Assembly: GCA_017311315.1 (NCBI GenBank)
Contig: CM029669.1
Span: 21,401,683 to 21,465,682, forward strand
Source: Dendrocalamus latiflorus
Taxonomy: Eukaryota; Streptophyta; Magnoliopsida; Poales; Poaceae
Reading direction: 5' to 3'
DNA: 64,000 bases
The notes beneath the pieces are model-generated. The model ran no database searches and was not told the origin of the DNA. It was given only the letters and a program-made list of their open reading frames with translations. Each line of letters opens with the position of its first letter. Positions within the stretch are counted from its first letter, which is position 1. Shown piece after piece: positions 22,678 through 32,688 of this stretch. Made by a program: the position numbers and the translations under genes.

Positions 22678-25600
22678 CTCAGGTTCGCCGGGCAGGGAAG
22701 GGAAAGGTTTGGCTCGTCGACTCCGGGTGTTCACGACACATGACCGGAGATTCCCGTTGGTTTTCTTCCCTTGCTCGTGCTTCAGGTGATGAGTCAATCA
22801 CCTTCGGAGATGCTTCATCTGGGCGCGTCATCGCCAAAGGTACTGTGCGTATTAATGATTCTTTCATTTTGAAAGATGTAGCCTTGGTTAGTAAGCTGCA
22901 GTACAATTTGCTTTCCGTTTCTCAGCTTACCGATGACGGTTTCGAGGTGAGCTTCAAGAAAAATGCTTGTAAAATTCTTGATTCTTCGGGTAGTCTGGTT
23001 TGCGGGATTTCTCGTTATGGGAGGATCTTTCGTGCTGATTTCTCTGAGTCTTCTGGTGATCCTCTCAGGTGTTTAGTTGCTTCTGAGTCCCGCGATCTTT
23101 CTTTCTGGCATAGGAGACTTGGTCATATTGGGTTTGACCATTTGACTCGAGTTAGCGGTCACGATCTCATTCGTGGTTTGCCGAAACTCAAGATGGTCAA
23201 AGATCTAGTTTGTGCTCCATGCCAGCACGGCAAGATGGTTGCCGCTTCTCACCCTCCGATCACAGTTACTATGACCGATGCACCGGGACAGCTGCTCCAC
23301 ATGGATACAGTGGGACCAGCTCGAGTGCAGTCAGCAGGAGGGAAGTGGTATGTTCTTGTCGTGGTCGATGACTTCTCGAGGTATTCTTGGGTATTTTTCT
23401 TAGCCTCGAAGGATGAGACATTTTCACATTTCCGAGGTCTTTTCGGTAGGCTTTCTATTGAGCTCCCGGGTGCCTTACGAGCGATCCGCAGTGACAATGG
23501 CACGGAGTTCAAGAATTCCTACTTTGAGAGTTTCTGTGGTGAGACAGGTGTAGAGCACCAGTTCTCTTCTTCATACGTCCCTCAGCAGAATGGCGTTGTG
23601 GAGAGGAAGAACCGTACCTTGGTCGAGATGGCCAGGACGATGCTTGATGAGTACTCTACACCGCGGAAGTTTTGGGCTGAGGCTATAGCCACCGCGTGCC
23701 ATGTCTCAAATCGAGTTTTTCTTCGAGCACACTTGCACCGCACTTCTTATGAGTTGAGATACGGGCGAAAGCCCAGCGTCTCCCATTTTCGTGTGTTTGG
23801 TTGCAAGTGCTTTATTCTGAAGTCCGGGAACCTAGATAAGTTCGAGTCACGTTCTTGTGATGGGATCTTTCTAGGTTACTCGCCTTCTTCGCGGGCTTAT
23901 AGGGTCTGGAACTGCGAGTCTAGCAAATTGGTAGAGACCTGTGAGGTGACCTTTGACGAGGCCAGTCCGGGGACTAGGCCCGATATCTCAGGTTCTTTAG
24001 AGCAGTCCGAGACCATCTTTGTGGATGATGAGGATGATGGAGACGACGGCTGTCTACCTGATCCTGTCCCTCATCCACCCCTTGAGGTGCCGTCTTCCAC
24101 CGCACCTCGAGGCGATCAGCCCATGCCTTCTGCTTCCTCCGGAGCTAGTGGCTCTGTTCCTACCTCGTCAGCTTATGAGGTAGAGGCCACTTCTTCATCT
24201 CATCCAGGACCTCCCAGACATATCCAGAAAAGGCATCCTTCTGAGCAGATGATTGGAGACCTGTTCGAGCGTGTTACCCGCTCAAAATCTGGCTTATCTC
24301 AATTTTGTCTCCATTCTGCTTTCATTGCCTCCTTTGAGCCCAAGGATGTTTCTCATGCTCTTTCCGACGAGTCTTGGGTCAATGCCATGCATGAGGAACT
24401 AGAAAATTTCGAGAGGAACAAGGTCTGGTCGCTTGTCGAGCCCCCGCGAGGTCACAATATTATTGGGACTAAGTGGGTGTTCAAGAACAAGCAGAGCGAG
24501 GATGGAGTGGTTATTCGGAACAAGGCTAGACCGGTAGCTCAGGGGTTCTCCCAGGTTGAGGGTCTAGATTTCGAGGAGACCTTTGCCCCTGTAGCTCGAC
24601 TTGAGGCCATTAGAATCCTGCTTGCCTTTGCAGCTTCTAAGGGTTTCAAGCTCTACCAGATGGACGTCAAGAGTGCCTTCCTTAATGGAGTCATTGAGGA
24701 AGAAGTTTACGTCAAACAGCCTCCAGGTTTCGAGAACCCCAAATACCCACACCATGTCTTCAAGCTTTACAAAGCGTTGTATGGACTTAAGCAGGCCCCC
24801 AGAGCTTGGTATGAGAGGCTTAAGTCCTACTTGTTGAGTCATGGGTTTGAAATGGGTAAAGTTGACAAGACCTTGTTCATCCGCCGTCATGGCACTGACC
24901 TTCTGCTCGTCCAGATCTATGTCGATGACATCATCTTTGGCGGCTCTTCCCATACTCTGGTCTCACAGTTCTCGGATGTCATGAGCACCGAGTTTGAGAT
25001 GAGTATGATGGGCGAGTTGACCTTCTTTCTTGGCTTCCAAATCAAGCAGACTCGGGAGGGTACATTTCTTCATCAGGGAAAGTACACTCGTGACCTCCTG
25101 AGACGCTTTGACATGAGTGATGGTAAGCCGGTGTCGACTCCGATGGCTTCTACAGCCTATCTTGACCCAGATGAGGATGGCGAGCCAGTTGATCAGAAAG
25201 AATACAGAAGTATGATCGGCTCCCTTCTTTACCTCACTGCCTCGAGACCAGACATACACTTCTCCGTGTGTCTGTGTGCTCGGTTTCAGGCTTCTCCTCG
25301 CGTTTCTCACCGCCAGGCGGTGAAGCGCATCTTTCGGTACCTTCGAGCTACCATTGACTATGGTATCTGGTACTCTTCCTCATCCTGTCTTTCCTTGAGA
25401 GCCTTCTCGGATGCAGACTTTGCCGGCTGTAGGATAGATAGGAAGAGCACTTCTGGCGCCTGCCAATTCATCGGCACTTCTCTCGTCTCTTGGTCTTCGA
25501 GGAAGCAGTCCGGTGTTGCACAGTCCACCGCAGAGGCCGAGTACGTGGCTGCAGCCAGCTGCTGCAGTCAGGTACTTTGGATGGTTTCGACCCTGCGGGA

Positions 25601-25868
25601 CTTTGGGTTAGCTATCGACAGTGTTCCACTCTTTTGTGATAACACTTCGGCGATTAACATTGCTAAGAACCCAGTGCAGCACTCCCGGACCAAGCACATT
25701 GATATCCGTTATCACTTCCTTAGAGACCATGTAGAGAAGGGCGATATAGTGCTCCAGTTTGTGGAGAGTGACCACCAATTGGCTGACATCTTCACCAAGC
25801 CTTTGGATAGTTCGAGGTTTTCAGCTCTGCGGGGAGAGCTTGGGGTGGTGTGTCCTTACGGATTGTAG
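22659..25868 (+). CDS. pol: Sirevirus Pol (protease, integrase, RT, RNase H)
   Basis: Open from 22659 in the -1 frame relative to gag, overlapping gag by 19 nt, with no ATG at its beginning. Counting residues from TTG 22674: aspartic protease VDSGCSRHMTGD near residue 15; GAG-pre-integrase HRRLGHIGFDHL near 145; integrase core with HMDTVGP, SDNGTEF and NGVVERKNRTL (the D,D,E triad); RT from WVFKNK through YVDDIIFGG at about 749; RNase H from DADFAG at about 913 through TKHIDIRYHF. All key catalytic motifs appear intact, so the element may be autonomous. It needs frameshifting, splicing or another route for expression. Confidence 0.92.
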   Translation, partial: DFTLSLTQVRRAGKGKVWLVDSGCSRHMTGDSRWFSSLARASGDESITFGDASSGRVIAKGTVRINDSFILKDVALVSKLQYNLLSVSQLTDDGFEVSFKKNACKILDSSGSLVCGISRYGRIFRADFSESSGDPLRCLVASESRDLSFWHRRLGHIGFDHLTRVSGHDLIRGLPKLKMVKDLVCAPCQHGKMVAASHPPITVTMTDAPGQLLHMDTVGPARVQSAGGKWYVLVVVDDFSRYSWVFFLASKDETFSHFRGLFGRLSIELPGALRAIRSDNGTEFKNSYFESFCGETGVEHQFSSSYVPQQNGVVERKNRTLVEMARTMLDEYSTPRKFWAEAIATACHVSNRVFLRAHLHRTSYELRYGRKPSVSHFRVFGCKCFILKSGNLDKFESRSCDGIFLGYSPSSRAYRVWNCESSKLVETCEVTFDEASPGTRPDISGSLEQSETIFVDDEDDGDDGCLPDPVPHPPLEVPSSTAPRGDQPMPSASSGASGSVPTSSAYEVEATSSSHPGPPRHIQKRHPSEQMIGDLFERVTRSKSGLSQFCLHSAFIASFEPKDVSHALSDESWVNAMHEELENFERNKVWSLVEPPRGHNIIGTKWVFKNKQSEDGVVIRNKARPVAQGFSQVEGLDFEETFAPVARLEAIRILLAFAASKGFKLYQMDVKSAFLNGVIEEEVYVKQPPGFENPKYPHHVFKLYKALYGLKQAPRAWYERLKSYLLSHGFEMGKVDKTLFIRRHGTDLLLVQIYVDDIIFGGSSHTLVSQFSDVMSTEFEMSMMGELTFFLGFQIKQTREGTFLHQGKYTRDLLRRFDMSDGKPVSTPMASTAYLDPDEDGEPVDQKEYRSMIGSLLYLTASRPDIHFSVCLCARFQASPRVSHRQAVKRIFRYLRATIDYGIWYSSSSCLSLRAFSDADFAGCRIDRKSTSGACQFIGTSLVSWSSRKQSGVAQSTAEAEYVAAASCCSQVLWMVSTLRDFGLAIDSVPLFCDNTSAINIAKNPVQHSRTKHIDIRYHFLRDHVEKGDIVLQFVESDHQLADIFTKPLDSSRFSALRGELGVVCPYGL

Positions 25869-27576
25869 TGAGGGGGAGCTTTGGGCTTTACTGCTTTACT
25901 ATATTGATTATGCTTCTGTCTCATTTCTGTTGCATTGCACTCGGGGTGCATTTGGGTTTAGTCCTTCCAGCATAGGTTAGAGTGCTTCTCTTGCCGAGAT
26001 GCTTAGACTTCTAACTTTTATCTTGTGCTTCCAGGATTAGCTGCTTCTTATCTCACTAGGTCGAGCTCACTCACTTCTTGTAGGTTCTAGCGAGGGTTGG
26101 GCCACCCTCGGGTAGACAGGGTACGTGTTTGCTCTCTAGTGTGTGCTGTTCTGGTCAGCTGATAGTCCTGGAGTCTCATGGGGTAGATGAGAGTCAGTCT
26201 GAGCCATAGTATCTTCTATATCTTATCTATGCTTTAAGGACTACCCGTTTGGATTTTCTTTGCCAGCTTCTCGAATTTAATGCTTTGGTTCAGGGGGAGT
26301 TCTTTTGGGAGTTTCTGGAGCTTAATTTCGACTTAACTCAACTTGAACTAAAAGTTGCATCTCATGTTGAGGGGGAGCTGGATTTTCCTGCATTTTAGCA
26401 TTTAGCATTGTAATGTAACTGCTTTGAGCCTTGATTATTATCCTGTTATGACATGTTTACAATGCTGTGCACCTTGCCATGATTTGTACTTTATATGCTA
26501 GATTGATCATGACTTCATATGTGTAGACTAGCTTTTACCATGATAAGTCAATTAAAATTGCCTAACTTGAAGTAAAACTTGTCATGCTAGTATTTGAGTT
26601 TAGTCTTTCTGGAGCTATCCCTTTATGATTCATGCCATGTCAAATAAGCTTAGCTGAGCATTGAATCTTTGTTGAGCCTTAGATTGAGCTATTTTAATCT
26701 CTTGATGTAGCATAAGGTAGTACAACATATTTACAAAGCAAAACAAAAAAGATCTCTTTTGTGCGAAAAAACTGATTTCACCAATTCTTTCTCATGAGAC
26801 GGCTTGCCATTGCACTAGGCATGAACTCAGGGGGAGTTTTGGATGACCTAGACTATCTTCTTAAGCTTCTCGCTTGGAGTAGTCGCATAAGGCTTGAGAT
26901 CTAGCACATAAAAAATTGGGTTGAAAACGACCATAAGCTTTTAAAAGACAATGTTTTATGTGTTCAATTTGCTTAAGCTACAAAAAGAACCATGTACTTA
27001 ACCAATGTTTCAATCTTGAGCTTATAGCACTCTATTTGGACTCAATATTAGCTTCCTTGTTCCGCTTAGCTTATTGACATGGCCTGCATCATCCTTGGAT
27101 ATCTCTAGCAAGACTTTACTCACTGATGACTTGACTTGCTCACAAAATGCACTATATTTCAGATTGTCATCCATGTGTTCTAGCTAGGTTATACATATCT
27201 TGTCATGATCTAGTAGCCTTTTATTGAGTTATGGCTTGGTGTATCCCATTATGGTCATTATGGATAATTCTCATGGCTCAAAATGCTTAGAAATAATCAA
27301 TCTTCAGCCATTTCTTCCATGTTTGTGATCTTATTCTCTCGTGTGCATTCTTGATGCGTTTATTGCCAAAAGGGGGAGAATAGAGAAGAAAAAGCTAGTT
27401 TGGGATCTTTTTAAAGCTTTGGAGAACAATTTGCTCTTTCAGTTGTTGCTCTAGTGATCTTTCTGTCGACATGGTCATTTGTTTCATTCTCTTCTTTGGA
27501 CCATGTTGGACTTTCCAAAACTAACTCAACTTCTTGCTTTTTCTGGGTTTGTCAATATACTCATCAAGGGGGAGAT
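25869..27576 (+). other. Sirevirus post-pol noncoding region with repeated polypurine tracts
   Basis: 1.7 kb without a convincing ORF; no env-like gene. Six close matches to AGGGGGAG occur at 25871, 26292, 26370, 26829, 27371 and 27567. The last one directly adjoins the 3' LTR and is the functional polypurine tract. Multiple polypurine tracts before the 3' LTR are, as I recall, a known Sirevirus trait. Confidence 0.8.
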
Positions 27577-29691
27577 TGAGAGACCATGTGAAGGGCACTC
27601 CATGGTTGTGATGAGTAATTGACTCTTGTTCTAGGAAGATTGAGTTTAATTTTTGAGGTTTGTGCTAAGTTCTGCATTGTCGTAGCCCTGGCGAAGTGTT
27701 CTGCAGCTAACACGACCACATTGGTCGTGGTCGAAAGTCATGCGCACTGGTTACGACCACTGTGGGCGTGGTCGAAGGTCACCCGAGGGGTCTTCGTCCA
27801 CTTTGGCCATGGTCGAAGGGCACCAGAAGGCAGTACGACCACATTGGTCGTGGTCGAAGCAGGTTACGATCACGTGGGCCGTGGTCAAAGGCCAGCACGA
27901 CCACGTTGGCCGTGGTCGAAGGCCAGCACGACCACGTTGGTCGTGGTCGAAATAGGTTACGACCACGTTTGGCCGTACTCGTAGGTCTCCAGGGAAGTTT
28001 AAGACAGTTTCTGCCCTAGTCGTATCTTGGTCATGCTCGAAATGCACTCTACGACTACGTTATTGAGAGCTGCGGTCGGAAGTCGATGCTTCGACCACTG
28101 TGGTCGGGGGCCGGCACTCGAGCTTGCGACCACGTGGGAAGTCGGTGGACTTCGACCATGTTGTGAAGCGATCGAATGAGGTCGGGTCGGGGTCAGACTC
28201 AGTCGGTTGTGGTCGTAGCCGGTCGTTTGTAGTCGGTACCGGTCGGATTTGGTCGTACAGCAGTCTGGCGTGGTCGGACGTGCTCGCACGCAGTTGGAAT
28301 CGGTCGTATGACCTGCAGACTTGACCATTTGAGCTGGAATTTGGTCGTAGGGCTTTGTGATGAAGTCAGGGACCTTGTGCATTTGTTGGTTTATCTTTTC
28401 GATCGGTCGTAACGACTTGGGTTGAAGTCGTAGACTTTGAGCGTTAAAGCCGTAGCGAGTTGTGGGTAGTCGTAGCAAGTTAGCGATGATCGTAGACTCT
28501 TTGTATCTGGTCGCATGGCTTGATTCTGTGGTCGTATGTCATGTGCATTCATTGTTCTCTATTTTCGTCTGGTCGTAGGTGGTATACGACTTGGTAAGAG
28601 TATGTTTTGAGCTCTGTTTTCTGGCTCAAGTGGTTGGATACTATTGTGAGCGGTGCTATGTAATGGCTTGCTTGTCTGTGATGGTTTGCAGGACCTTGAG
28701 ACTAGTCGTGGTGAGGCATGGTGGTCGAGACTAGGCACGGGGGTGCTGAGGTCGTGATCGGCTGGGAGATGCCAAAGACGACGAAGTCTGTGAGGTGGTT
28801 GCAAGCGTGATCGGCAAGGCAGGAGGAAGCTTCCGGGAAGGCAGCGAAGTGGCATTTTGGAGAAATGCGGAAAGCTGCAAAGGGAAGCTGTGTCTCTGCG
28901 AAAGCACTGGAGTTGTTGGCGCTAACGGGCAAAGCAGTGGAGCCGTTGGGAGTAACGGGTAAAGCACTGGAGCTCGTTGTCGCTGTTGGGTAAAGAGAGT
29001 GGGTAAAACCCGGTGTTAGTTGGGGTTAACGGGTGCTCCCCTGGTAGCTTGAGGCTATAAATAGAGAGATAGAGCTCGGGTGATCGGTGAGGTTGTTCCT
29101 GAGTCACTCTGAGTATTTTCGTTTCTATTTTGTGGGAGTTGTCTCTGGGTAGAGCACGGTTGCTCTTGTACCTCCGATGGAGTGGCTGTAGAAACCTCCA
29201 TGATCAATCGTGTCATCTCTCTTCCTCTATTTGTTTTCTGTCGTCTTGAGATGTTCTTGATTGTCTTGTTTGCGATCTGTTTTGAGAGCTTGTTTTTCAT
29301 GTTATATTTTTCTCTCTTCTCTTCTGTGTAAGTCCGCATTTGCTTTGGTGTGCTTCTTGTTGCTCAGAACTGAGAATCTGTCTCAAGGCCACTTGGCCGG
29401 ATCATTCTCGAGAGCAAGAGTTGAATCAGAGAAGTTCTCTTTGTCAAATGATTGTGCGCCTCGAGTCCTTCTTCTGTTCTTGGTTCCTCTTCTCAGTTAT
29501 CACTATTTGATTTCTTTTGTCGGCTCAGGCAAGTGTTCGACCACGTGGTGTTCGACCATCAGTTGGCTTACGACCACGTGTGTTCAATCGAAGAAGCTAG
29601 TTCTTTCGCCCGATTTGTCGTGTGAGTACTTGGGGGAGTTTTTGAAGGCACCATTCACCCCCCCCCCCTCTGTTGCCATTTCGGTCCTACA
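27577..29691 (+). repeat. Sirevirus 3' LTR
   Basis: 2115 bp, near-identical to the 5' LTR, with the palindrome array at about 27712-27983 and TATA box at 29056-29063. Visible differences include one extra G near 29003, a longer C run near 29660 (11 versus 7 C) and about six single-base changes. Confidence 0.92.
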
Positions 29692-29697
29692 GTTGGG

Positions 29698-29885
29698 CTT
29701 TTAACGTATGCTACAATTAACTTATAGACCATCTTCTTACGAAAATATTCTGTTTGAAAGTTAGGTACTGTAGCAAAACCTAAAACCGCTTTTAAATTTT
29801 AACGTGTACTACAATTAACTTGTAGACCATGTTTTAAGAAAATACTCTATTTAAAAGTTAGATACTATAGCAAAAGCAAAAAACA
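29698..29885 (+). repeat. Two-copy tandem repeat, about 95 bp
   Basis: Two diverged copies (from about 29698 and 29794) share TTTTAACGT...CTACAATTAACTT...TAGACCAT and end with GTACTGTAGCAAAA / ATACTATAGCAAAA. They lie immediately right of the Sirevirus. AT-rich, no coding potential. Confidence 0.65.
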
Positions 29886-29991
29886 CAGAGAACAGGCCTG
29901 TACTGTAGCAGGTGTACGAATCTCCAGGCATGATCTGAGTGTCCAAAGCATGTGTTATATATTTGTGCAAAACAGGTATACCTCTCTAAGA

Positions 29992-31124
29992 GGGCCTGTT
30001 TGGCAGATCTCCACCACTGAAAAAATGAATCTGGAGCAGCAGATCCACCAAAAACAGCTCCACCGTGAATCTGGGATCCCACCATGGAGCTGGACAAAAC
30101 TGTTTGGCTTGCACAGCAGCTCCAGATCCACGAAACTGGGTTTTTGGTGGGAATGACCTGTTTTGCCCATGGGTTTTATGGTGGTATGGGATGGGGTGTG
30201 TAACCAGTGGCAAAAGGTGGGTAATTACCACCCAACTCCACGAGTAGATACGAAATAAGGTTTCGTGGAGCACCCCTTGAGGTGCTCCATGGATTTCATG
30301 GAGCACCCTTATTTTGGGCCTGTTTGGGAGAGCTCCACCAGCTCCAGATTCACCAAATCCAGATCCACTTTTTCAAGCCAAACAGTTCCAGCTCCAGCAG
30401 CTCCACCGTGGATCTGCTCCACCAAAACCATGGATCTAGCTCCAGATTCACCAAATTGGTGGAGCACCTCAAGGGGTGCTCCACCAAACTCAAGTTGGTG
30501 GAGTTGGGGAAAATTACCCACCACTGCCACTGGTTACACAAAAAACGATTCGTTTTCTGTTCTTTCTCGCGGCGCCTCCCCTCCTGGCGACTTCCCCGCC
30601 GCCGTGTCCGCTCCTCCTCTGCCGTGCCCCCTCCTCCTCCTCGGCCAGACGCTGCGCCGCCCCAGGCCGGTCGCCGCGCCGCCCCCGGCCGGCCTCCCCC
30701 GCCCCCCAGGCGCCGCCTCCCCCGCTCCGCCTCCTCCTCTGCCGTGCCCCCTCCTCATCCTCGGCCAGACACCGCGCCGCCCCAGGCCGGCCGGCCGCGC
30801 CCGCCCCCCAGGCGCCGCCTCCCCCGCTGCGCCTCCTCCTCTGCCGTGCCCCCTCCTCCTCCTCGGCCAGACGCCGCGCCGCCCCAGGCCGGCCGCCGCG
30901 CCGCCTCCTCCTCTGCGCGCGTGCTTCTCATCGGGAGGAAGAAGAATGGAGCTGCTCCACTGACGCGTGGGGCCCAGGTGGAAGTGAGATAGAGAGAGAG
31001 GTGGAGCTGTACCAAACACTTTGACGAATCTCAGATCCACGATGGAGCTGCTCCACGGTGGATCCAGCTCCAGATCCATATTTTTTGTGAATCTGGAGCT
31101 GGTGGAGTTCTGCCAAACAGGCCC
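29992..31124. mobile_element. Foldback/MITE-like element cluster with GGGCCTGTTTGG ends
   Basis: The right end CCAAACAGGCCC (31113-31124) is the reverse complement of GGGCCTGTTTGG at 30316-30327 and again at 29992-30003. About 100 bp inside each end also form inverted repeats (AGCTCCACCAGCTCCAGATTC against GAATCTGGAGCTGGTGGAG). A second inverted pair lies at about 30190-30247 and 30484-30541. The inner copy (30316-31124) has flanks CTTATTTT and TTTATTTG (6/8 match), possibly an old 8-bp hAT-type duplication. No transposase is encoded. It sits about 0.4 kb upstream of the UBP1 start and may influence its promoter. Confidence 0.65.
30611..30912 (+). repeat. GC-rich tandem repeat, three copies, inside the foldback element
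   Basis: Units starting CTCCTCCTCTGCCGTGCC at 30611, 30731 and 30833 (periods about 120 and 102 bp) contain CCTCGGCCAGAC and GCGCCGCCCCAGGCCGG. Long frames on both strands here come from extreme GC content and repetition and are not taken as genes. Confidence 0.8.
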
Positions 31125-31490
31125 TTTATTTGAAGCTGCTCCGACTCTGAGCAAGCAGTTGCAGGCAGAAACGTCGGCCCCACCTGTAACCGAGCCATGG
31201 GAGCCATACCGAAAGCTCCACGTCATCTCCTCCCTATGAAAAATCCCCAACCTGCCCTCCCCATCTCTAATCTCCATTGGAGCCCGACGAGGAGAAAACA
31301 GAGGAAACAAGAAAACATCGCCTCCTCTTCCTCTTCTCCTGCTCGATCCCCGCAAGGAATTCGCCCCCAAATCTTTCGATCTGTTCGATCCAATCCACCC
31401 ATCCGTCGATCAGTTCGCCCCAAGCCCTCGGTTTGCCGGGGTTTCGATCCGGTCTTCGCCTCGCCGGAGTCGGAGTCGTCGTCGGAGGAG

Positions 31491-31526
31491 ATGAACGGCG
31501 CTGGCGGGAGCCACCAGAAACAGTAG
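31491..31526 (+). promoter_or_regulatory. Short upstream ORF formed from the former UBP1 N-terminus
   Basis: ATG 31491 opens a frame of 11 codons ending in TAG (31524-31526). A Gln-rich stretch (RLRQQQQQ) continues past that stop, as expected for the family N-terminus, but a change near 31560 shifts it out of frame with the main coding sequence. As read, this is a uORF 35 nt upstream of the usable ATG. A sequencing error remains possible. Confidence 0.55.
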
Positions 31527-31561
31527 CAGAGGCTCCGGCAGCAGCAGCAGCAGGCCCTCTG

Positions 31562-32608
31562 ATGCAGCAGGCGCTGCAGCAGTACCAGTCCGGCTTCCTC
31601 GCCGCCGCCGCTGCGGCGACCATGTCCCAAGTCAGCCCCCGGTTCTCCGGTTCTTGATCTGTTGTTTGTGCGCGCGTTGGGCGACAGTAATGCACGCCGA
31701 TCTGCTTGTGAGCCGGGAAGATTGTTGTTTGCTTTGTGCATTTCCCCTCTTTTCTCGGTTGCCCCCTTGGTTTAGTGTATCTTGTTTGGTTCATTGCGGT
31801 AGAGCAAGTTTTGACTTGATAGCTAAATTTTAGTTCTGTGGAATTGAGCAACTGGTGTTGTCTTTAGTTGCATAAAGGTTGCTAATTGCATGCCATTGTT
31901 CGTCACACATCACACATGTCTTGTGCTCAAGTTGGTTGGAGAAATGCTCTATTGGTGTTGGGATTCAAAGCAAATTGGTTTTGGCAGATTGAGGTGATTG
32001 GATGTAATTGTACAAAAAAAAAAGACAACTTTGAGTTGTTGCTAATGGAAGAAAAACATGGCTGGGAAGTTGTTTCGGTTTTTTCACTCCCTTTACAATT
32101 TTGGGAGGTGATTCCATGTTCTCCTAAATAACATTTTTTTTGAAGGCATTTCATTTCCTTCACTTGTTCTGTTTTGTCTTCTTTTTCTCCTTGCCTCCTT
32201 AGCAGTGCAGTATGTTTCACATCTATTATATTTGTATGCACGTGGGACGGCAGTTATGCATGCCGATCTTGATATGAACCCGGAAGATTGTTGTTTGCTG
32301 TTAGTTTGGGCTTTTTTATGTTGATGTTGTTTGCTGTTAGTTTGGGCTTTTTTATGTTGCCCCCTTGACTCCTTGGTTAAGTGAACATTCTTTGTTCAAT
32401 TGTGCATAATAAATAACTCTTTGTTAATTAAATTGCTTTCTGTGTTTTAGAGCAAGTGCTGCTGTTGTCTCCATTAGTATAAAGCTTGCTAATTGCATTA
32501 TCTTATTCATGGTGCATTGATCGTTGTTCACAAATTGGTTAAACGAGTGCAACGTCAGTGTTGCGTATGCAAAGCACATAGCCACATAGGTTTAGCAGAC
32601 AAAGAGAA

Positions 32609-32688
<80 letters not shown>

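Larger units (their letters stand above)
17569..29691 (+). mobile_element. Complete Sirevirus (Opie/Ji-like Ty1/copia) retrotransposon
   Basis: A 12.1-kb element with all landmarks: 5' LTR 17569-19678, primer-binding site TTGGTATCAGAGCC at 19680, gag 19735-22677, pol 22659-25868, a 1.7-kb noncoding stretch, polypurine tract AAGGGGGAGAT at 27566-27576, and 3' LTR 27577-29691. The target duplication is GTTGG on both sides (17564-17568 and 29692-29696). Domain order protease-integrase-RT-RNase H places it in Ty1/copia. The long Gag, separate pol frame, long LTRs and repeated polypurine tracts point to the Sirevirus (Maximus/SIRE) lineage. By eye the LTRs differ by about six substitutions and two indels, so insertion was recent. 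Both ORFs are uninterrupted. Confidence 0.93.

Noticed and set aside
30265..31370. Frames of 180-278 aa on both strands upstream of UBP1
   Set aside because: They span inverted repeats and a GC-rich tandem repeat; composition explains the lack of stops.
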